In this document: positions 9,900-21,240 of the stretch, in pieces
How positions within the stretch are numbered: position 1 is the stretch's first letter
Layout: each line of letters starts with the position of its first letter
Assembly (NCBI RefSeq): GCF_030272615.1
Contig: NC_081412.1
Location: 104,210,796 to 104,274,795, forward strand
Direction: 5' to 3'
Source of the DNA: Cryptomeria japonica
Lineage: Eukaryota; Streptophyta; Pinopsida; Cupressales; Cupressaceae
DNA length: 64,000 nucleotides
The notes under the pieces: generated by a model
What the model saw: only the letters and a program-made list of their open reading frames with translations
The model's database searches: none
Told to the model about the DNA's origin: nothing
Made by a program: the position numbers and the translations under genes

Positions 9900-11330
9900 T
9901 GATGTAGACACCTTCGGGTGATTGTAGCCATATGATTTTGACATCATTGTATCATGACACTTATGATTATATATATGAGATGATTCATCTTTGCGACAGC
10001 TATATGCATGTGTACCTATGTGATGCTTCTATATGTTTTATGATGTATGTTTCTATGTGATTCTTATGACATGGATGCAAATATGTACATGATGCAATGC
10101 AATATTTTTGTTCTTTTATATGTGGATGCATGATGCAAATGTGAATGTATGTAATGTAGATGAATATGATAATGCAAATGTAAATTGTGCTAACAGGTGT
10201 TGTGTGCAGGATGTGATACAATTGTAATATCTATATGTATGTATGAAATGCTTATATGTGGTAATGCAAGTGCAACTACCTGAAATACAAATGTTTTTGG
10301 TGTGTCATTATACTCAGTCATGTGATAGCAGGCTACGCAGACTCGAGAAGGATGATGGAAGTCAATCAAGAAAGGGGGATGAAAGATAGAAGATATGAAA
10401 GTGAAAGAGCTTCTTGTGCTTTATCATCATTGAGCTTTATTATGGCAAGTAGGTTATGACAATCGAGGCATATGTTCGACCCAAAAAGTCATTGTACCCA
10501 TTTGCATGGAGATAAGATAGACACAAACAAAGAATGCCCCAGTTCATACTAGACTCACAGTGTCCTCATATCCTTGGACAAGTCATAGCATTAGTAAGAG
10601 ACAATCCACAGACAACAAATACAAATAGGTGATGATACCCCATCCTCGCCTTTCTAGTCAAAGACATCCTAGAGATAGAATCTCTAGTCAGAGACATCTT
10701 GGAAAAGCTAAAAGACATGTCACCAAAAGATGAAAACAAAAGAAAACCAAGACTCAACACCAACATCCACTATAGTCCTCAAGTTTAGTGTCTCTTGTCA
10801 TTTGTACAAGTCTTATTTGATTGTGGTCACAATGTTTACTTTCATAGAAAGGATATATAGCACTGAACCATATGTTGTTTGAGTCTATTGAAAGATTTGA
10901 TTTTGTTGAAGCCCATTGTTGCTGCTATATCTCATCTGAAACTGATTGAATCCATGAAACTGATACTTTATTGCGGATTGGCAATGCAGATGCTGCTTTA
11001 TTACGAATTGTGTGTGGATAGACTGAAGAAAACTGGAAGAACCTATACTCCTCAGAACATGTGATGCTCTCAGTTCCACACCCATCACTAGACGTAGGAT
11101 TTGCCTTAGCCACAGATAGGAGCTGATTTATTATGGATGGAAAGGGATGAAAAGGGGGTTTATTATGAATGGCTAACCAATCTTGGGTAGATCAATAACA
11201 AGCCATCACGGGAGTGGGTAAGTTTATTATGAACGAATAGGTTGTGAGTGTGTGCAAAGTGAAAGGATGAAAGTGAATCCTGAAGGAGGGAGGAGCAATG
11301 TCTCTACGCATGGCGTTGGTGACCCATTTT
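9900..11330. other. Tat-A non-coding region between PMD gene and integrase
   Basis: 9950-10300 is low-complexity sequence rich in ATG and TGATGCA strings. 10300-11330 has mixed composition without recognisable protein homology on either strand. Small ORFs at 10566-10766, 10879-11113 and 11252-11464 show no family motifs. It may contain the converging transcript ends of gag-pol (-) and the PMD gene (+). Confidence 0.5.
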
Positions 11331-11546
11331 TCACCATGTTACTTGCCCAAGGCACCACCAAAGTGGTTTTCACCATTGGACGAAATTATTTCTCTTTACT
11401 GTTTTTGATTTTTCAATGTTTTTTGTGTCAGAAGGCGCCTGTTTGCCAGGTTTTCACCAAGTAACAATTTTTTGTTTTATAATTTTTTTTGTATTTTTGA
11501 ATTTTTTGATTTTTTTGTATTTTTTGAATTAGGATACTCTGAAGAG
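11331..11546 (-). other. Conserved non-coding block after integrase (GGTGAAAACC motif)
   Basis: Just downstream of integrase on the - strand are an A-rich stretch and then GGTGAAAACCTGG with AACAGGCGCC close behind (11431-11458). A second GGTGAAAACC lies at 11365-11374. Tat-B has the same order after its integrase: an A-run, GGTGAAAACCTGG, then AACAGGCGC (59415-59490). Confidence 0.6.
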
Positions 11547-12705
11547 CTATGTGTAAAACCTGTGAAGGTGCATGTTGTTGATAGGATCTTCCAAAGGTTC
11601 GCCTTCTATAGTTGAGAGCTGATATGCCCCAGATCCATATGCTGTTGTAATGATGTAAGGACCAAGCCAATTTGGTTCGAACTTGCCCTTCTTCTCTCTG
11701 TCTTGCTGATTTTTAGGATTTTCTCTAAGGACCAAGTCACCTACCTCAAATGTGTGAGGCTTGACCTTGTGATTGTAGCTGTGACTCATTCATTGTTCAT
11801 AAGCCTTGAGATGATTAAAAGTAATTTGTCTTCATTCATCCAGTAGTTCAAGCTCTTGTAAGTGAGACCCTATAGTCTTCATCACTGATGATGTTTTGCA
11901 AAGAGATTCATAAAGAGGGTAGCTCGACCTCAATAGGCAAGATGGCTTCAGCGCCATAGACAAGTGAATAGGGTGTTACTCTTGTAGGTGTGCGGACACT
12001 TGTGCGGTAAGTCCAAAGTGCAGGGTTAAGTTGGATATGCCAATTACGGCCAGCCTCGTCGACTATCTTCTTTAGGATTTTAAGGATTGTTTTATTACAT
12101 GCCTCAGCTTGACCATTACCTTGGGGGTAATATGGCATGGAGAAATGATGGGAAATATGGAAGCGGTCACAGAGTTCACAAACATCTTGATTTTTGAAGG
12201 GATGCCCGTTATCAGTGATAATGGAAACAGGAATACCGTATCGGCAAATGATATAGTTGAGGATGAATGTAGCAATCTATTTTCCTGTGACTTGTGTGAG
12301 AGGCATGGCTTCAATCCATTTTATGAAATACTCTGTGGCAGTGATAATGAATTTATGACCATTGGAAGAAGGAAGGTGAATCTTGCCTATGAGATCGAGT
12401 CCCCACAGACAAAAGAGCCAAGGAGACGCAATTGGTTGAAGTTCTTGTGCTGGCGCATGTATGAGGTCTCCATGAATTTGACATTTCTTACATTACTTGA
12501 CAAACTGATATGAGTCTTTTTCCATATTGGGCCAATAATATCCAGTCCTGATGAGTTTCTTGGCCAAGGTAGGACCACTAGCATGTGGACCACATATCCC
12601 TTCATGTACTTCACATAACGCAATCTGAGCTTCGTCGCTTTCTAAACATCTAAGAAGAGTGCCATCTAGACCTCACCGGTATAGGATATCAGCTAAAATG
12701 ACATA
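11547..12705 (-). pseudogene. Tat-A integrase
   Basis: The - strand reads an HHCC zinc region (HEGICGPHASG, then CKKCQIHG) and a DDE core (WGLDLIGKI; TDNGHPFKNQD; PYYPQGNGQAEACNK). The family's C-terminal block follows (TPYSLVYGAEAILPIEVELPSL; SYNHKVKPHTFEVGDLVL; EPNWLGPYII; HLHRFYT). No chromodomain is present, as expected for Tat elements. Stops interrupt it (for example before CKKC, before IATFILNY and after ELPSL), and the frame changes between 11908 and 11789. The enzyme would insert the cDNA and make the 5-bp duplication, but this copy cannot supply it. Confidence 0.88.
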
Positions 12706-13887
12706 TCAAGAGGATTGGCGAATGAAAGTGCGACGTTGGTTATTTGATAGATCAGGAGGTAGGGTATTGTCACGAAGGTATGTGAAAATGGAACCATATA
12801 ACTGGGACTCAGGACCGACGACAGATATCGTCTCAGTAGGAATAATCTCATATGAAGGAACCAAAAGGTTATCCACCAAGAACTCATAGCGGGTCTCATT
12901 TGGAGGTAGATCGATCAGTGAAGCAATTGTAGCCATGGCATCTGCAGCACGATTCTGTTCTCTTAGTATCTGCTCAAAGTCTATCTTTGTGAAGTGTTGT
13001 TTTAGGTCATCCACCATTTGTTTGTAAGGCATTAATTTTTCATCTTTTGTTTGGTAATCATCAGTTACTTGACGGATGACAAGTTGAGAGTCCCCAAAAA
13101 CACGAAGTTCTTGGATCTTCCACTGAACTGTGATCCATAATCCTGTTGTTAATGCCTCATATTCTGCTATATTGTTAGTGCAAGGAAATGATAAGCGGTA
13201 TGATTTTGGTATAGAATCCCCTTGAGGAGTTATAAAGAGGATGCTAGCTCCTGCCCCATGATGTGTGTATGAGCCGTCAATGTACAGTTGCCATGGCTTT
13301 GCATGTGACATTGTCAAAATAGATTCATCTGGAAATTCTGAACTTAGAGGAACATCATCAATCATGGGAGTGTCTGGTAATTGATCTGTGATGGCTTGTC
13401 CTTTTATTGCTTTTCTGTCCACATACTTGATGTCAAATTCACTCAGGTTCATTACCCATTTGGCCAGTCGCCTAGTAAGTGTTGCTTTATTGAGAAGGTA
13501 TTTGAATGGGTCTATCCTTGCAACCAACTTGGTCTTATAAGTGTAATGTCATAATTTTTGTGAAGCAACGACCACGGTGAGACATGCACGCTCAATTGGT
13601 GTGTAATTTAGCTCATATCCTACCAATGTGTGACTGATATAGTATACTACTTTTTCCTTGCCCTCAGCAATTTGTTGTGCTAAGAGTGCCCCCAGTGTTG
13701 TTGGAGTAGCTGATATGTATAGTAATAGAGGTTGATCTAGAACTGGTGGCATCAGAATTGGCGGATTTAGAGATAATTTTTGAGTGTTTGGAAAGCATGT
13801 TAACAGTTATCATCCCATTTGAATTTGATGTTTTTATGTAGCAGGTGCTGAAAAGGATTACACTTATCTGCAAGTTGTGCTATGAAT
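12706..13887 (-). pseudogene. Tat-A RNase H and archaeal-type second RNase H
   Basis: The first part (13549-13752) is the ordinary RT-linked RNase H (LYISATPTTLGALLAQ, YYISHTLVGYELNYTPIERACL). Its usual first catalytic Asp appears as Ala in the SAT string. The second (about 12900-13310) is the additional RNase H that defines Tat elements: LYIDGSYTHHGAG, TNNIAEYEALTTGL, VFGDSQLVIRQV, QNRAADAMATIAS, with the acidic residues D, E and D in place. The 273-residue frame 12706-13527 is open. Stops lie around 13530-13550 and 13750-13890. Confidence 0.88.
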
Positions 13888-15404
13888 CGTCATATGGACT
13901 GGAGTCTACCTTGTAAGGATCGAAGTTGACTAATATTTCTTAGTGGTTGCATCTCCAAGATGGCCTTGACTTTTGTTGGATCAGCTTCGATTCCTCTTTT
14001 GGATACAATGAATCCTAGAAGCTTCCCAGAGGTTACTCCAAAGACACATTTCTTGGGGTTTAATCTTACTTTGTATTTTTCCAGCCGATCAAAGATGACG
14101 AAAAGTATGTCCAAATGTGTATTTCTGTCTATTGATTTTCCCAAGAGGTCGTTGACATAATCTTCCATGATTACGTGCATGAGATCATGAAAAATAGTAG
14201 TCATGGCTCTTTGATATGTAGCACCTGCATTTTTTAGCCCGAAGGGCATGACATTCCAGTAGAAAGTTCCCCAATGACAAGTGAATGATGTTTTGTGTTA
14301 ATCCTTGGGCACGATCTTTATTTGATTATAACCAGAGAATCCATCCATCAATGATAACATTTCATGACCTACTGTGAGATCAACAATCAAGTCAATATTT
14401 GATAATGGGAAGTCATCCTTTGGACAAGCTTTGTTGATGTCTCTGAAATTTGTACATATTTTGATGCTGCGATCTAGTTTACTGACAAGCACTAAGTTAG
14501 AGATCCATTCAGGATAATCAATTGGGCGTATGAATCCGACATCCAATAATTTCTCAAGTTCTGCTTTGACTAGTAATGCCACTTGTGGATGCATTTTTCT
14601 TAATTTTTGTTTCACTGGCTTTGCCCCCGGTTTGACTATCAAATGATGCATTACCAAATCTAGATCTAATCCAGGCATATCAGCATATGACCATGCAAAG
14701 TTTATTTGACGTTCTTTGAAGAAACTTATGAAAATTGACCTTTCGGACTCTGTCAACGATTGAGACAAGAATATGTTGTGTGGAACCTCTTCTGTACCAA
14801 TGTTTGTTTTAATAGTCTCCTCTACCAACATGGATGACTTTTCTTCATATGATGCTGGGCGAATGTCGAGCCTTCCATCTTTGGGTGCCTCGGAGAGGTT
14901 TTCACCCTCAGATACGTCCTTTCTTTTTACTTTTTTGGGGTCAGATGGCGCCATAGTGTGGTTTTCACCATAAGACCCTTGGTTTGTTCTTATTTTCACA
15001 TTTTTGCGACTGGAAGATCCAACACCCTCACCAAAATATGCCACGCTATTGAGTTTTATACTGTATCCCGCTTTATGGTCCCCAGGGGGGAGATCGTCTC
15101 GTATGCCAAGATAGTCAATAAAAGATTCATCATTTTGGAATGTGTCAAACTGTGCAGGTCCTTCATGATCCCAGTCAATGAGTTGATGGTGAACAAGGGG
15201 AAGGCCTTCAATGTCTTCAAAGTTAGCAGGGCTAAGAGTGAAGATATAGTTATATTCGGGTATGTAAAGGTAATTATCGAGGTCATCAATGGCACTCTCC
15301 TCATCAGTCTCGATCGCGAGCGAATCCAAATTATCATCACTAGTAGCGCATTCTGGGACAGGTGTTCTCATCCTATGTGATTTCAACCTAGAACCTTGAG
15401 ACAA
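13888..15404 (-). pseudogene. Tat-A reverse transcriptase, YVDD changed to YVND
   Basis: The upstream linker carries the acidic, repeat-poor segment usual before Tat RT (15404-14900). The RT follows: FAWSYADMPGLD, KQKLRKMHPQVALLVKAELEKL, GFIRPIDYPEWISNLVLVSK, DINKACPKDDFPL, DGFSGYNQIKI. A stop at about 14297 falls within the palm. Then come MPFGLKNAGATYQRAM and MEDYVNDLLGKS (about 14150-14170), in which the second catalytic residue of the YVDD box is Asn. FLGFIVSKRGIEADPTKV ends the domain as GFIVSKRGIEADP and SQLRSLQGRL. The Tat-B copy still has YVDD. Confidence 0.9.
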
Positions 15405-15930
15405 GGACTGTGTGGAATCCTCATAGGTTATTTCTTGACCAACTCTGAACTTGTTATAAAATTCCTCTTCTTCTGTGGGTTCATCTGGCTCTCTGAATGT
15501 CTCGGTGAGCTCGTAGTCACTGGAGGACTTATCTAAACCCCATTCCCATTCATTGGAGTCTATGGAATAGCGATCCTCCTATTGAATTTGGGCAGCTTTG
15601 ATTTGTAAGGCTTCTTCTGTCCTTTGAGTGTGGACCTTGGAAGTCGAGAAACCAAGTCCTTTCGAGCATTCCTTTTTGAAAGTCAATTCAGGTTGTAAAG
15701 GTTCAATGATACCTTCCTTTCGTAACCCAAGAGGGCTTTTTCCATCATACCCGAATTTTTGTAGAATTTTGAAGCCTTTGCCATATTTCTCACATGGTAG
15801 ACTGATGTGATCTTGTGTGTCATCTTCAATGTCTTTGTAAAGCATTTTGTATAGATCTTCCTCTTCCAATTCGCCCCATCTTTGAAAGGTAGTAGGGTCC
15901 CATTTAAGTACCATGATGGATACTTGCTTG
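15405..15930 (-). other. Tat-A segment with G-patch-like motif between protease and RT
   Basis: The frame 15579-15968 contains GFKILQKFGYDGKSPLGL, then EGIIEPLQPELTFKK and SKGLGF (about 15650-15790 on the + strand scale). This is the glycine pattern of a G-patch domain (G-Y-x-G-K-x-P-L-G, a later G-I-x-x-P-L and a closing GLGF). Tat-B has the matching MQQMRYNGKGPIGKHREG and KKGLGFE. G-patch motifs are known directly after protease in some retroviruses, where they assist RT. The segment lies in a different frame from protease in this copy. Confidence 0.6.
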
Positions 15931-16515
15931 TTAGGATGTGGTCTTCCATATTCTTTTGAGGAACTCATGACTTGTCGTTAAGTACATGGTCTGATTTAAA
16001 GTGTATTCCCCCATGCCTTTGTCTTGAAACTTGCCTTTAAGCTCACCTTGTTTTGATGTCGAAGGTTTTAATGACTCTGGATCAATGTATGCCGAAGAAG
16101 GAACAGCTTCGCGATTACTGGGAATGATGGTCTCAGTGTTTGATCTTAGGTTATTGCAGTATATGAATGGATTAGGATCATCGTTAACTGTTACCTCCAC
16201 TCCATTGTGAGGAAACTTAATGCATTGGTGATATGTGGATGGGACTGCCCTCATTTCATGAATCCAAGGATGTCCTAGCAATATGTTATAAGTGAGATCT
16301 AGATCCAAGACTTGACAAACCACATCCTTTGTAACTAGCCCAACTCTGAGAGGCAAGGTAACTGTGCCCTTGGACGAACGTTCTTCATCATCATATGCCT
16401 TGATGGTGATTTGATTTGTAGAATTCACAGCTTTATTAGAATATCCCAATTGTTTAATTGTGCTCAATGTACAAATGTTTAAACCAGCTCCTCCATCTAT
16501 CAGGACTCATTTTAT
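15931..16515 (-). pseudogene. Tat-A protease
   Basis: The - strand reads VLIDGGAGLNICTLSTIKQLG, a retropepsin with the DGGAG form of the active site found in Tat elements. TIKAYDDEERSSKGTVTLPL follows, then CQVLDLDLTYNILLGHPWIHEM, containing the second conserved ILLG block. It is in the same frame as gag, separated by TGA at 16516-16518 and a second TGA at 16507-16509 directly before VLIDGG. Its product would cut the Gag-Pol precursor. Confidence 0.87.
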
Positions 16516-19065
16516 TCAATGTTTGTGTATGAAGGCTTCAACGTGTAGCGGTGCATTATGTGGCTGACTTACGGAGGCGTCATCGGCTTCTGTGAATGTA
16601 AGTGAATGTGGAACGGAAAGGTATCCCACCATGGCTTGAAACTGGTCCACGTTTAGATTAGTAGGAATGGTAGTATCTCTCAAGATTTTGTCAAGAATGG
16701 CTTTATGTGCAGGGGATATGCGTAATAGCTTAAGGATGGAGATGAGCACGGGTGTCTTCCCTAACTGTTCTACAAGGTCATACTCAGGTTTGGTTGATGA
16801 GGAAGCAGTGTTTTTAGCTAGAGCACCTTGAAAAGTAAATTTACCTCGACGGGTTGTGACATGACATTCAGAGGTAGGTTCGAAAGAGGATCCAACACCT
16901 TTTAGGACAATCTTGGGTCTCTGGGTAGAATTCTCAGGGTTTTTGTCCTTGATGATAATGGTAGACACATAATTGTCCATCGAGATGTGATTGATGGTTG
17001 AATCATAGTTGTAGGATGCTCTGGTATAGTTGGTTTGGTCATCTGTGGCTTTAGCTTTTCCCCTGTCATGCTTTGGGAATGGTTCCTTGAACATCTCATG
17101 TTCTTCATTAGATGAGTGTCCCTCAATCTCAATATCACTTCTATCAATGAGATCTTGTATGATGTTCTTCAGTCGATGACAATTTCCTATCTTATGACCC
17201 TTGCTCTTATGAAATTCACAATACTCATCATCATTCCACCAATTTGGTTTAACCTTTGGTTCATATGGAGGAAAATCTGGAACTGTGATTACCTTGTTTG
17301 CCACTAGCTTTTTGAAAACTGACTCAAGTGGTTCTCCCAAGGGAGTATACTTCCTTTGTGATATAGAAGTTGTTTGAGTATTCACTTGATTGTTTGTAGA
17401 ACTTGATCCCGAAAAGATGAATTTGGGTTGCACTGTGTTGGTGTCAACAACACCATCATTGACTATGTTCTTGTTTTTGTTCCAAAATCTCGGCTTGTCT
17501 TTTCCCTTAAAGTCATCTTTGTTTTCCTTGAATATCTTAATGACTCCTTGTTCAATTAGGACCTTTTCTATCGCTAAGCATTTTTCAATAACGTCCTTGA
17601 AGGTGGACAAACAAGCTTTCCTTAGATCATAGCCAATGTCTTTATTAACATTCTGGGTGAACATTTCTACCATTTGTTTTTGTGGAATTTCACAAGAGCA
17701 CCTGCTGGCTAGATTTCTCCATCTTTGTAAAAATGATGAAAAGGACTCTCCATCCTTTTGCTTGGTGTTGCACAGAGTAGTGACTGATATGTCTGTCTCT
17801 ATATTATAGGAGAAATGTTGAATAAATTCTTCTACTAAGTCACCCCATGACTTAATACCAGGTGGAAGTTGGGAGAACCATTCCATAGCTTGATCACCTA
17901 GGCTTTGTGGGAATAATCTCATCAAATATGTCTCTTCTGCTACTACCTCAATGCAAGCTATGAAAAACTGTCTTATGTGTGCCTTAGGATCCCCTTTTCC
18001 TCTATACTTATCAAACTTAGGCATCACAAAGTGTGTAGGAAATGGAGGCATTGGAATGCTCTTGTCAAATGGATAAGGACATATGTCTCTCATTGTGTAT
18101 GTTGGCTTTGGTGTATTTATGTCCTCCATTTTCTTTTGTAAATCCTTGATTTGTTGCTCCAAATTGCTCTTAGGTGGAGATCGACTTCTTGGACCATACC
18201 CCATGCTTGAGGCACCAATTGGAGGAGGAGCATGTTGCATATACGGATGATATTGATCATACACATGTTCATATGGAGGAGGTCTATAGTGATGTTGCAT
18301 ATATGGACCACTTGGTATAGATTCATGTTGAGGGATGCCATATCTATTTTTTCCATGTATACCATACTCTACAGGCATGTCATGTTCTAATGTGTTTCCC
18401 CCAAATTTGACATGGGGTTTCCTTGTGTCCAAATTTTGAGCATGCCTTTGAATATCCAATTGCTTTGGTGGTTGATCCTTAGCATTGGTATGTGATTGAG
18501 CATATCTTTCTGCATAAGACTTCCATAATGGTCTGTGAAGGTGAGTATCATATGCTTGACCATGTGTATGTGGGACATTTGGTTTTTGAAACAAAGATGA
18601 TGGTGATTCAGGCACCATATATGGTCCTCTATTTCCTCCACTATTAGGCCTCCTTTGATCCATGTTGGAGTGAGGTTGTTGCAAAGGTCGATTTTCCATT
18701 ATTCGAGACATGTCAAAATCATGAGGTATCTTGGCTCCACTTTGTGCCATCATTTGTAAGAAGTATTGTCTATCCCTCCTCATTATTTCCTCAACCAATC
18801 GATTGAAATGGGAATTCATAATGGATTCTTCCACATCTGCTGAATGTACAGAAAAGTTGTCCATATTGTCATTATGTGTAGCATTGTTGTTTGTAGTGTC
18901 TATGTTCTCAACATTTGGAATGTTTCTATAGGCATCCATGTCAGGTAATGTGTTATGATCAGTATTGAAAAAGACATCATTGTCATATTCATAGACACTC
19001 ATGTTTGCAGACTCTTGAGCCTCTTTAGTTTCTCTCCTAGATTTTTGAAGACGGGTTTCAACCAT
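16516..19065 (-). CDS. Tat-A Gag, open frame of 849 residues
   Basis: The frame is intact from ATG 19065 (MVETRLQKSRRETKE) to TGA 16516. Residues about 1-300 are polar with many His/Tyr/Pro/Met and no recognised fold. Residues about 348-500 are the retrotransposon Gag capsid domain (MPKFDKYRGKGDPKAHIRQF, YLMRLFPQSLGDQAMEWFSQL, FIQHFSYNI, RWRNLASRCSCEIP). Near residues 608-640 is the compact CX2HX4HX4C motif (YCEFHKSKGHKIGNCHRLK), the Tat counterpart of a zinc knuckle, probably binding RNA. This is the only long intact ORF of the element. The stop is a TGA where Tat-B has CGA (54145-54147), so the original frame probably ran further toward protease. Confidence 0.9.
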   Translation of the reverse strand: MVETRLQKSRRETKEAQESANMSVYEYDNDVFFNTDHNTLPDMDAYRNIPNVENIDTTNNNATHNDNMDNFSVHSADVEESIMNSHFNRLVEEIMRRDRQYFLQMMAQSGAKIPHDFDMSRIMENRPLQQPHSNMDQRRPNSGGNRGPYMVPESPSSLFQKPNVPHTHGQAYDTHLHRPLWKSYAERYAQSHTNAKDQPPKQLDIQRHAQNLDTRKPHVKFGGNTLEHDMPVEYGIHGKNRYGIPQHESIPSGPYMQHHYRPPPYEHVYDQYHPYMQHAPPPIGASSMGYGPRSRSPPKSNLEQQIKDLQKKMEDINTPKPTYTMRDICPYPFDKSIPMPPFPTHFVMPKFDKYRGKGDPKAHIRQFFIACIEVVAEETYLMRLFPQSLGDQAMEWFSQLPPGIKSWGDLVEEFIQHFSYNIETDISVTTLCNTKQKDGESFSSFLQRWRNLASRCSCEIPQKQMVEMFTQNVNKDIGYDLRKACLSTFKDVIEKCLAIEKVLIEQGVIKIFKENKDDFKGKDKPRFWNKNKNIVNDGVVDTNTVQPKFIFSGSSSTNNQVNTQTTSISQRKYTPLGEPLESVFKKLVANKVITVPDFPPYEPKVKPNWWNDDEYCEFHKSKGHKIGNCHRLKNIIQDLIDRSDIEIEGHSSNEEHEMFKEPFPKHDRGKAKATDDQTNYTRASYNYDSTINHISMDNYVSTIIIKDKNPENSTQRPKIVLKGVGSSFEPTSECHVTTRRGKFTFQGALAKNTASSSTKPEYDLVEQLGKTPVLISILKLLRISPAHKAILDKILRDTTIPTNLNVDQFQAMVGYLSVPHSLTFTEADDASVSQPHNAPLHVEAFIHKH

Positions 19066-19554
19066 GAACTAGGTATTGACCAAGATGTGTGAGACTAGAT
19101 GAAAATGGAAAAAGTACGGAAGACCAAGAATTGGATGGAATGTAAATGAATCTGAGGTGTACTTGCAATATCCAAAATGTAAGACCAAGTATGTATGTAG
19201 TAGAGTAGGTGTGACTTCCAAAGAGAGGATAGTTTCTCTTGATGAGGTAAGTTGACCTTGACTCTAAGTAAGACCAAATGAGACCCAAAGGTAAGAAACC
19301 TTGATGAGGGACCACTTAGCAAAGTGTTGTTGTATGTAGTGTGTTGACAAGGTATAGTGAGGACAAGCAAGTGACCTTTTGATTCAAGTTTAGACAATTG
19401 TGAATGTAAAGTGAGAAGTGAAGCAATGATGGACTTTGTGAGACCCAAAGATAGGTTGAATGCTAAATGAAACCCTAGAGAAATGACCTAGGAAGCTCAA
19501 GAATTCTGAAACTGACTGTGTTTGTTTGCTGGACTGTAATAGTTTTTCAATTCT

Positions 19555-19745
19555 GAACACAGACGCGCCTATATACTTCACAGACGCGGTTTCCTGACAC
19601 AGACGTGGCTCTGTTCAGTACAGATGCACTTTTGAGATTTTTTTTTGCAAAGTGTAATGTTGATTCTGTAAACACAGACGTGTTTCTACCCTTCACAGAT
19701 GTGGTTATACAACACAGACACTATTATGTCAAACACAGACACGTT
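19555..19745 (-). repeat. GCGTCTGTG motif array, gag-proximal
   Basis: The + strand shows about eight copies of CACAGACGCG-like strings (CACAGACGTGG, CACAGATGTGG, CACAGACACG), so the - strand reads CGCGTCTGTG toward gag. They recur every 20-35 bases. Confidence 0.75.
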
Positions 19746-20954
19746 TCTGCAAAATTTGTGCAATCTTTTCCAATCTATGAAGTCATTTTGTTGTAACCAA
19801 ATCTGACTATTTGACTATTTTTCATGACAAGAGGACATAGTGTTATTGAAGACCTAATGTTTGCAAGTGTCTAGACTCCAAAATGACTCTAATAAAAAGT
19901 GTGTTGTTTGATATAAAAATGTTTTGCATACACTTGAAGACACAAAAGACACAATGTTTTGCTATTTGGTCTTGAATGTTTTGAATGTTTAAAATAAGTC
20001 AAGCACAATTCTTATGGCTGGCCAAGACAATAGTTGTTGATCCCACATGAGGTTTTACCCTCGAGGCTACGCTATTCAGAGCAGATACTTAGATGCTTGA
20101 CCTCACTGGCTCCACCCTCGGCACTCACTTCTCGGGTCAGCCAAGCATCAGTCCCCACAAAAACTCCCTGTGGCGAACTTTGTATCTCTACTAAGAACCG
20201 TATGTGTGTGGGCCGCTACCAGAGGTCCGACCTCCTGCCCCAACAACTAGAAGGATTTGGGCTTCTAAAACAAAAAGGTGCTAGTAAGGGCATTCGCTCG
20301 TGTGGCCATACATGCGGCACTTTCAGCTCTGTAAATACAGAAGGCTCCCAGCCGGTAGGGGTTACGCCCTACAATTGATCAAATAAATTTGATCAAACGG
20401 GTTTATGGGGAGACATAGTGTCGGTATGAACTAATCAGCACACGTTATCCATAGTTTTCACCATGAATACAGTTGTTTATAGTGGTTTAGAAGAGGTGGG
20501 TTTTCCTCACTACCACTTGGGTCATTCTCTTCTCACTAATAGTCCTAATGACCACACGGGAAGAGAGAACCTCTAAAGATTAAACAAAAAGAGCCTATTG
20601 TTCAAGACACAAAAGACAATTATTCAATTTTAGTGCACCAATTGAAGTGTTTGCTAGTCTATGAAAACAAGGCACACAATAAAAAAAAAATCCAAAAACC
20701 TTTGCCAAGGACCTGCAACAAAGAGTTGTTAGTAGTTTGGATTGTTTCAAATAATCACCCCTTCCTGCAAGCACACAAGTTAGGTAAATTTTAGGTCTAA
20801 AAGACTTTGTGAAAATGGGGGCCTTCAACCAAATGATTTTGCTTTCAAGACAAGCTGCACCAATTTCGTTAGCTAGATCTGAAAATGTTAGCTCCAAATA
20901 AACTAGATCTGAAACTTTAAATGCAAAACCCGAAACTGAATCAATAAACCCAAA

Positions 20955-21240
20955 ATTTGAAACCGGTGAACACAGATGCGATTACCCTCAACACAGACTT
21001 GACTTCCTGTCGCAGACACGGTTCTGTGAGACACAAACACGGCTCCAGAATGCAGATGTGACCTCTGGACATAGACGTGGCTAAAAACACCGCAGATGCG
21101 ACTTAATAACACAAACGCGATTCCTGGAACCTGCAAAATAAAATACTGCCAATAACACAGACGCGATTCCTGATGTCGCAGACGCGCCAGAAAATTAAAA
21201 ACGCGATCCGAAAGTGCGCAGACATGCGAATATCAAAATG
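20955..21240 (-). repeat. GCGTCTGTG motif array, LTR-proximal
   Basis: About ten degenerate copies on the - strand (CGCGTCTGTG, GCGTCTGCG, GCATCTGTG) lie just inside the 5' LTR and primer site. They are the same motif as at 7199-7510, in the opposite genomic orientation. Confidence 0.78.

Noticed and set aside
12109-12513. 134-residue + strand ORF in the integrase region
   Set aside because: Complement of integrase; no motif of its own.
20034-20378. 114-residue ORF in the Tat-A leader
   Set aside because: Cys/Ser-rich but without homology or a counterpart in Tat-B; more likely structured leader RNA.
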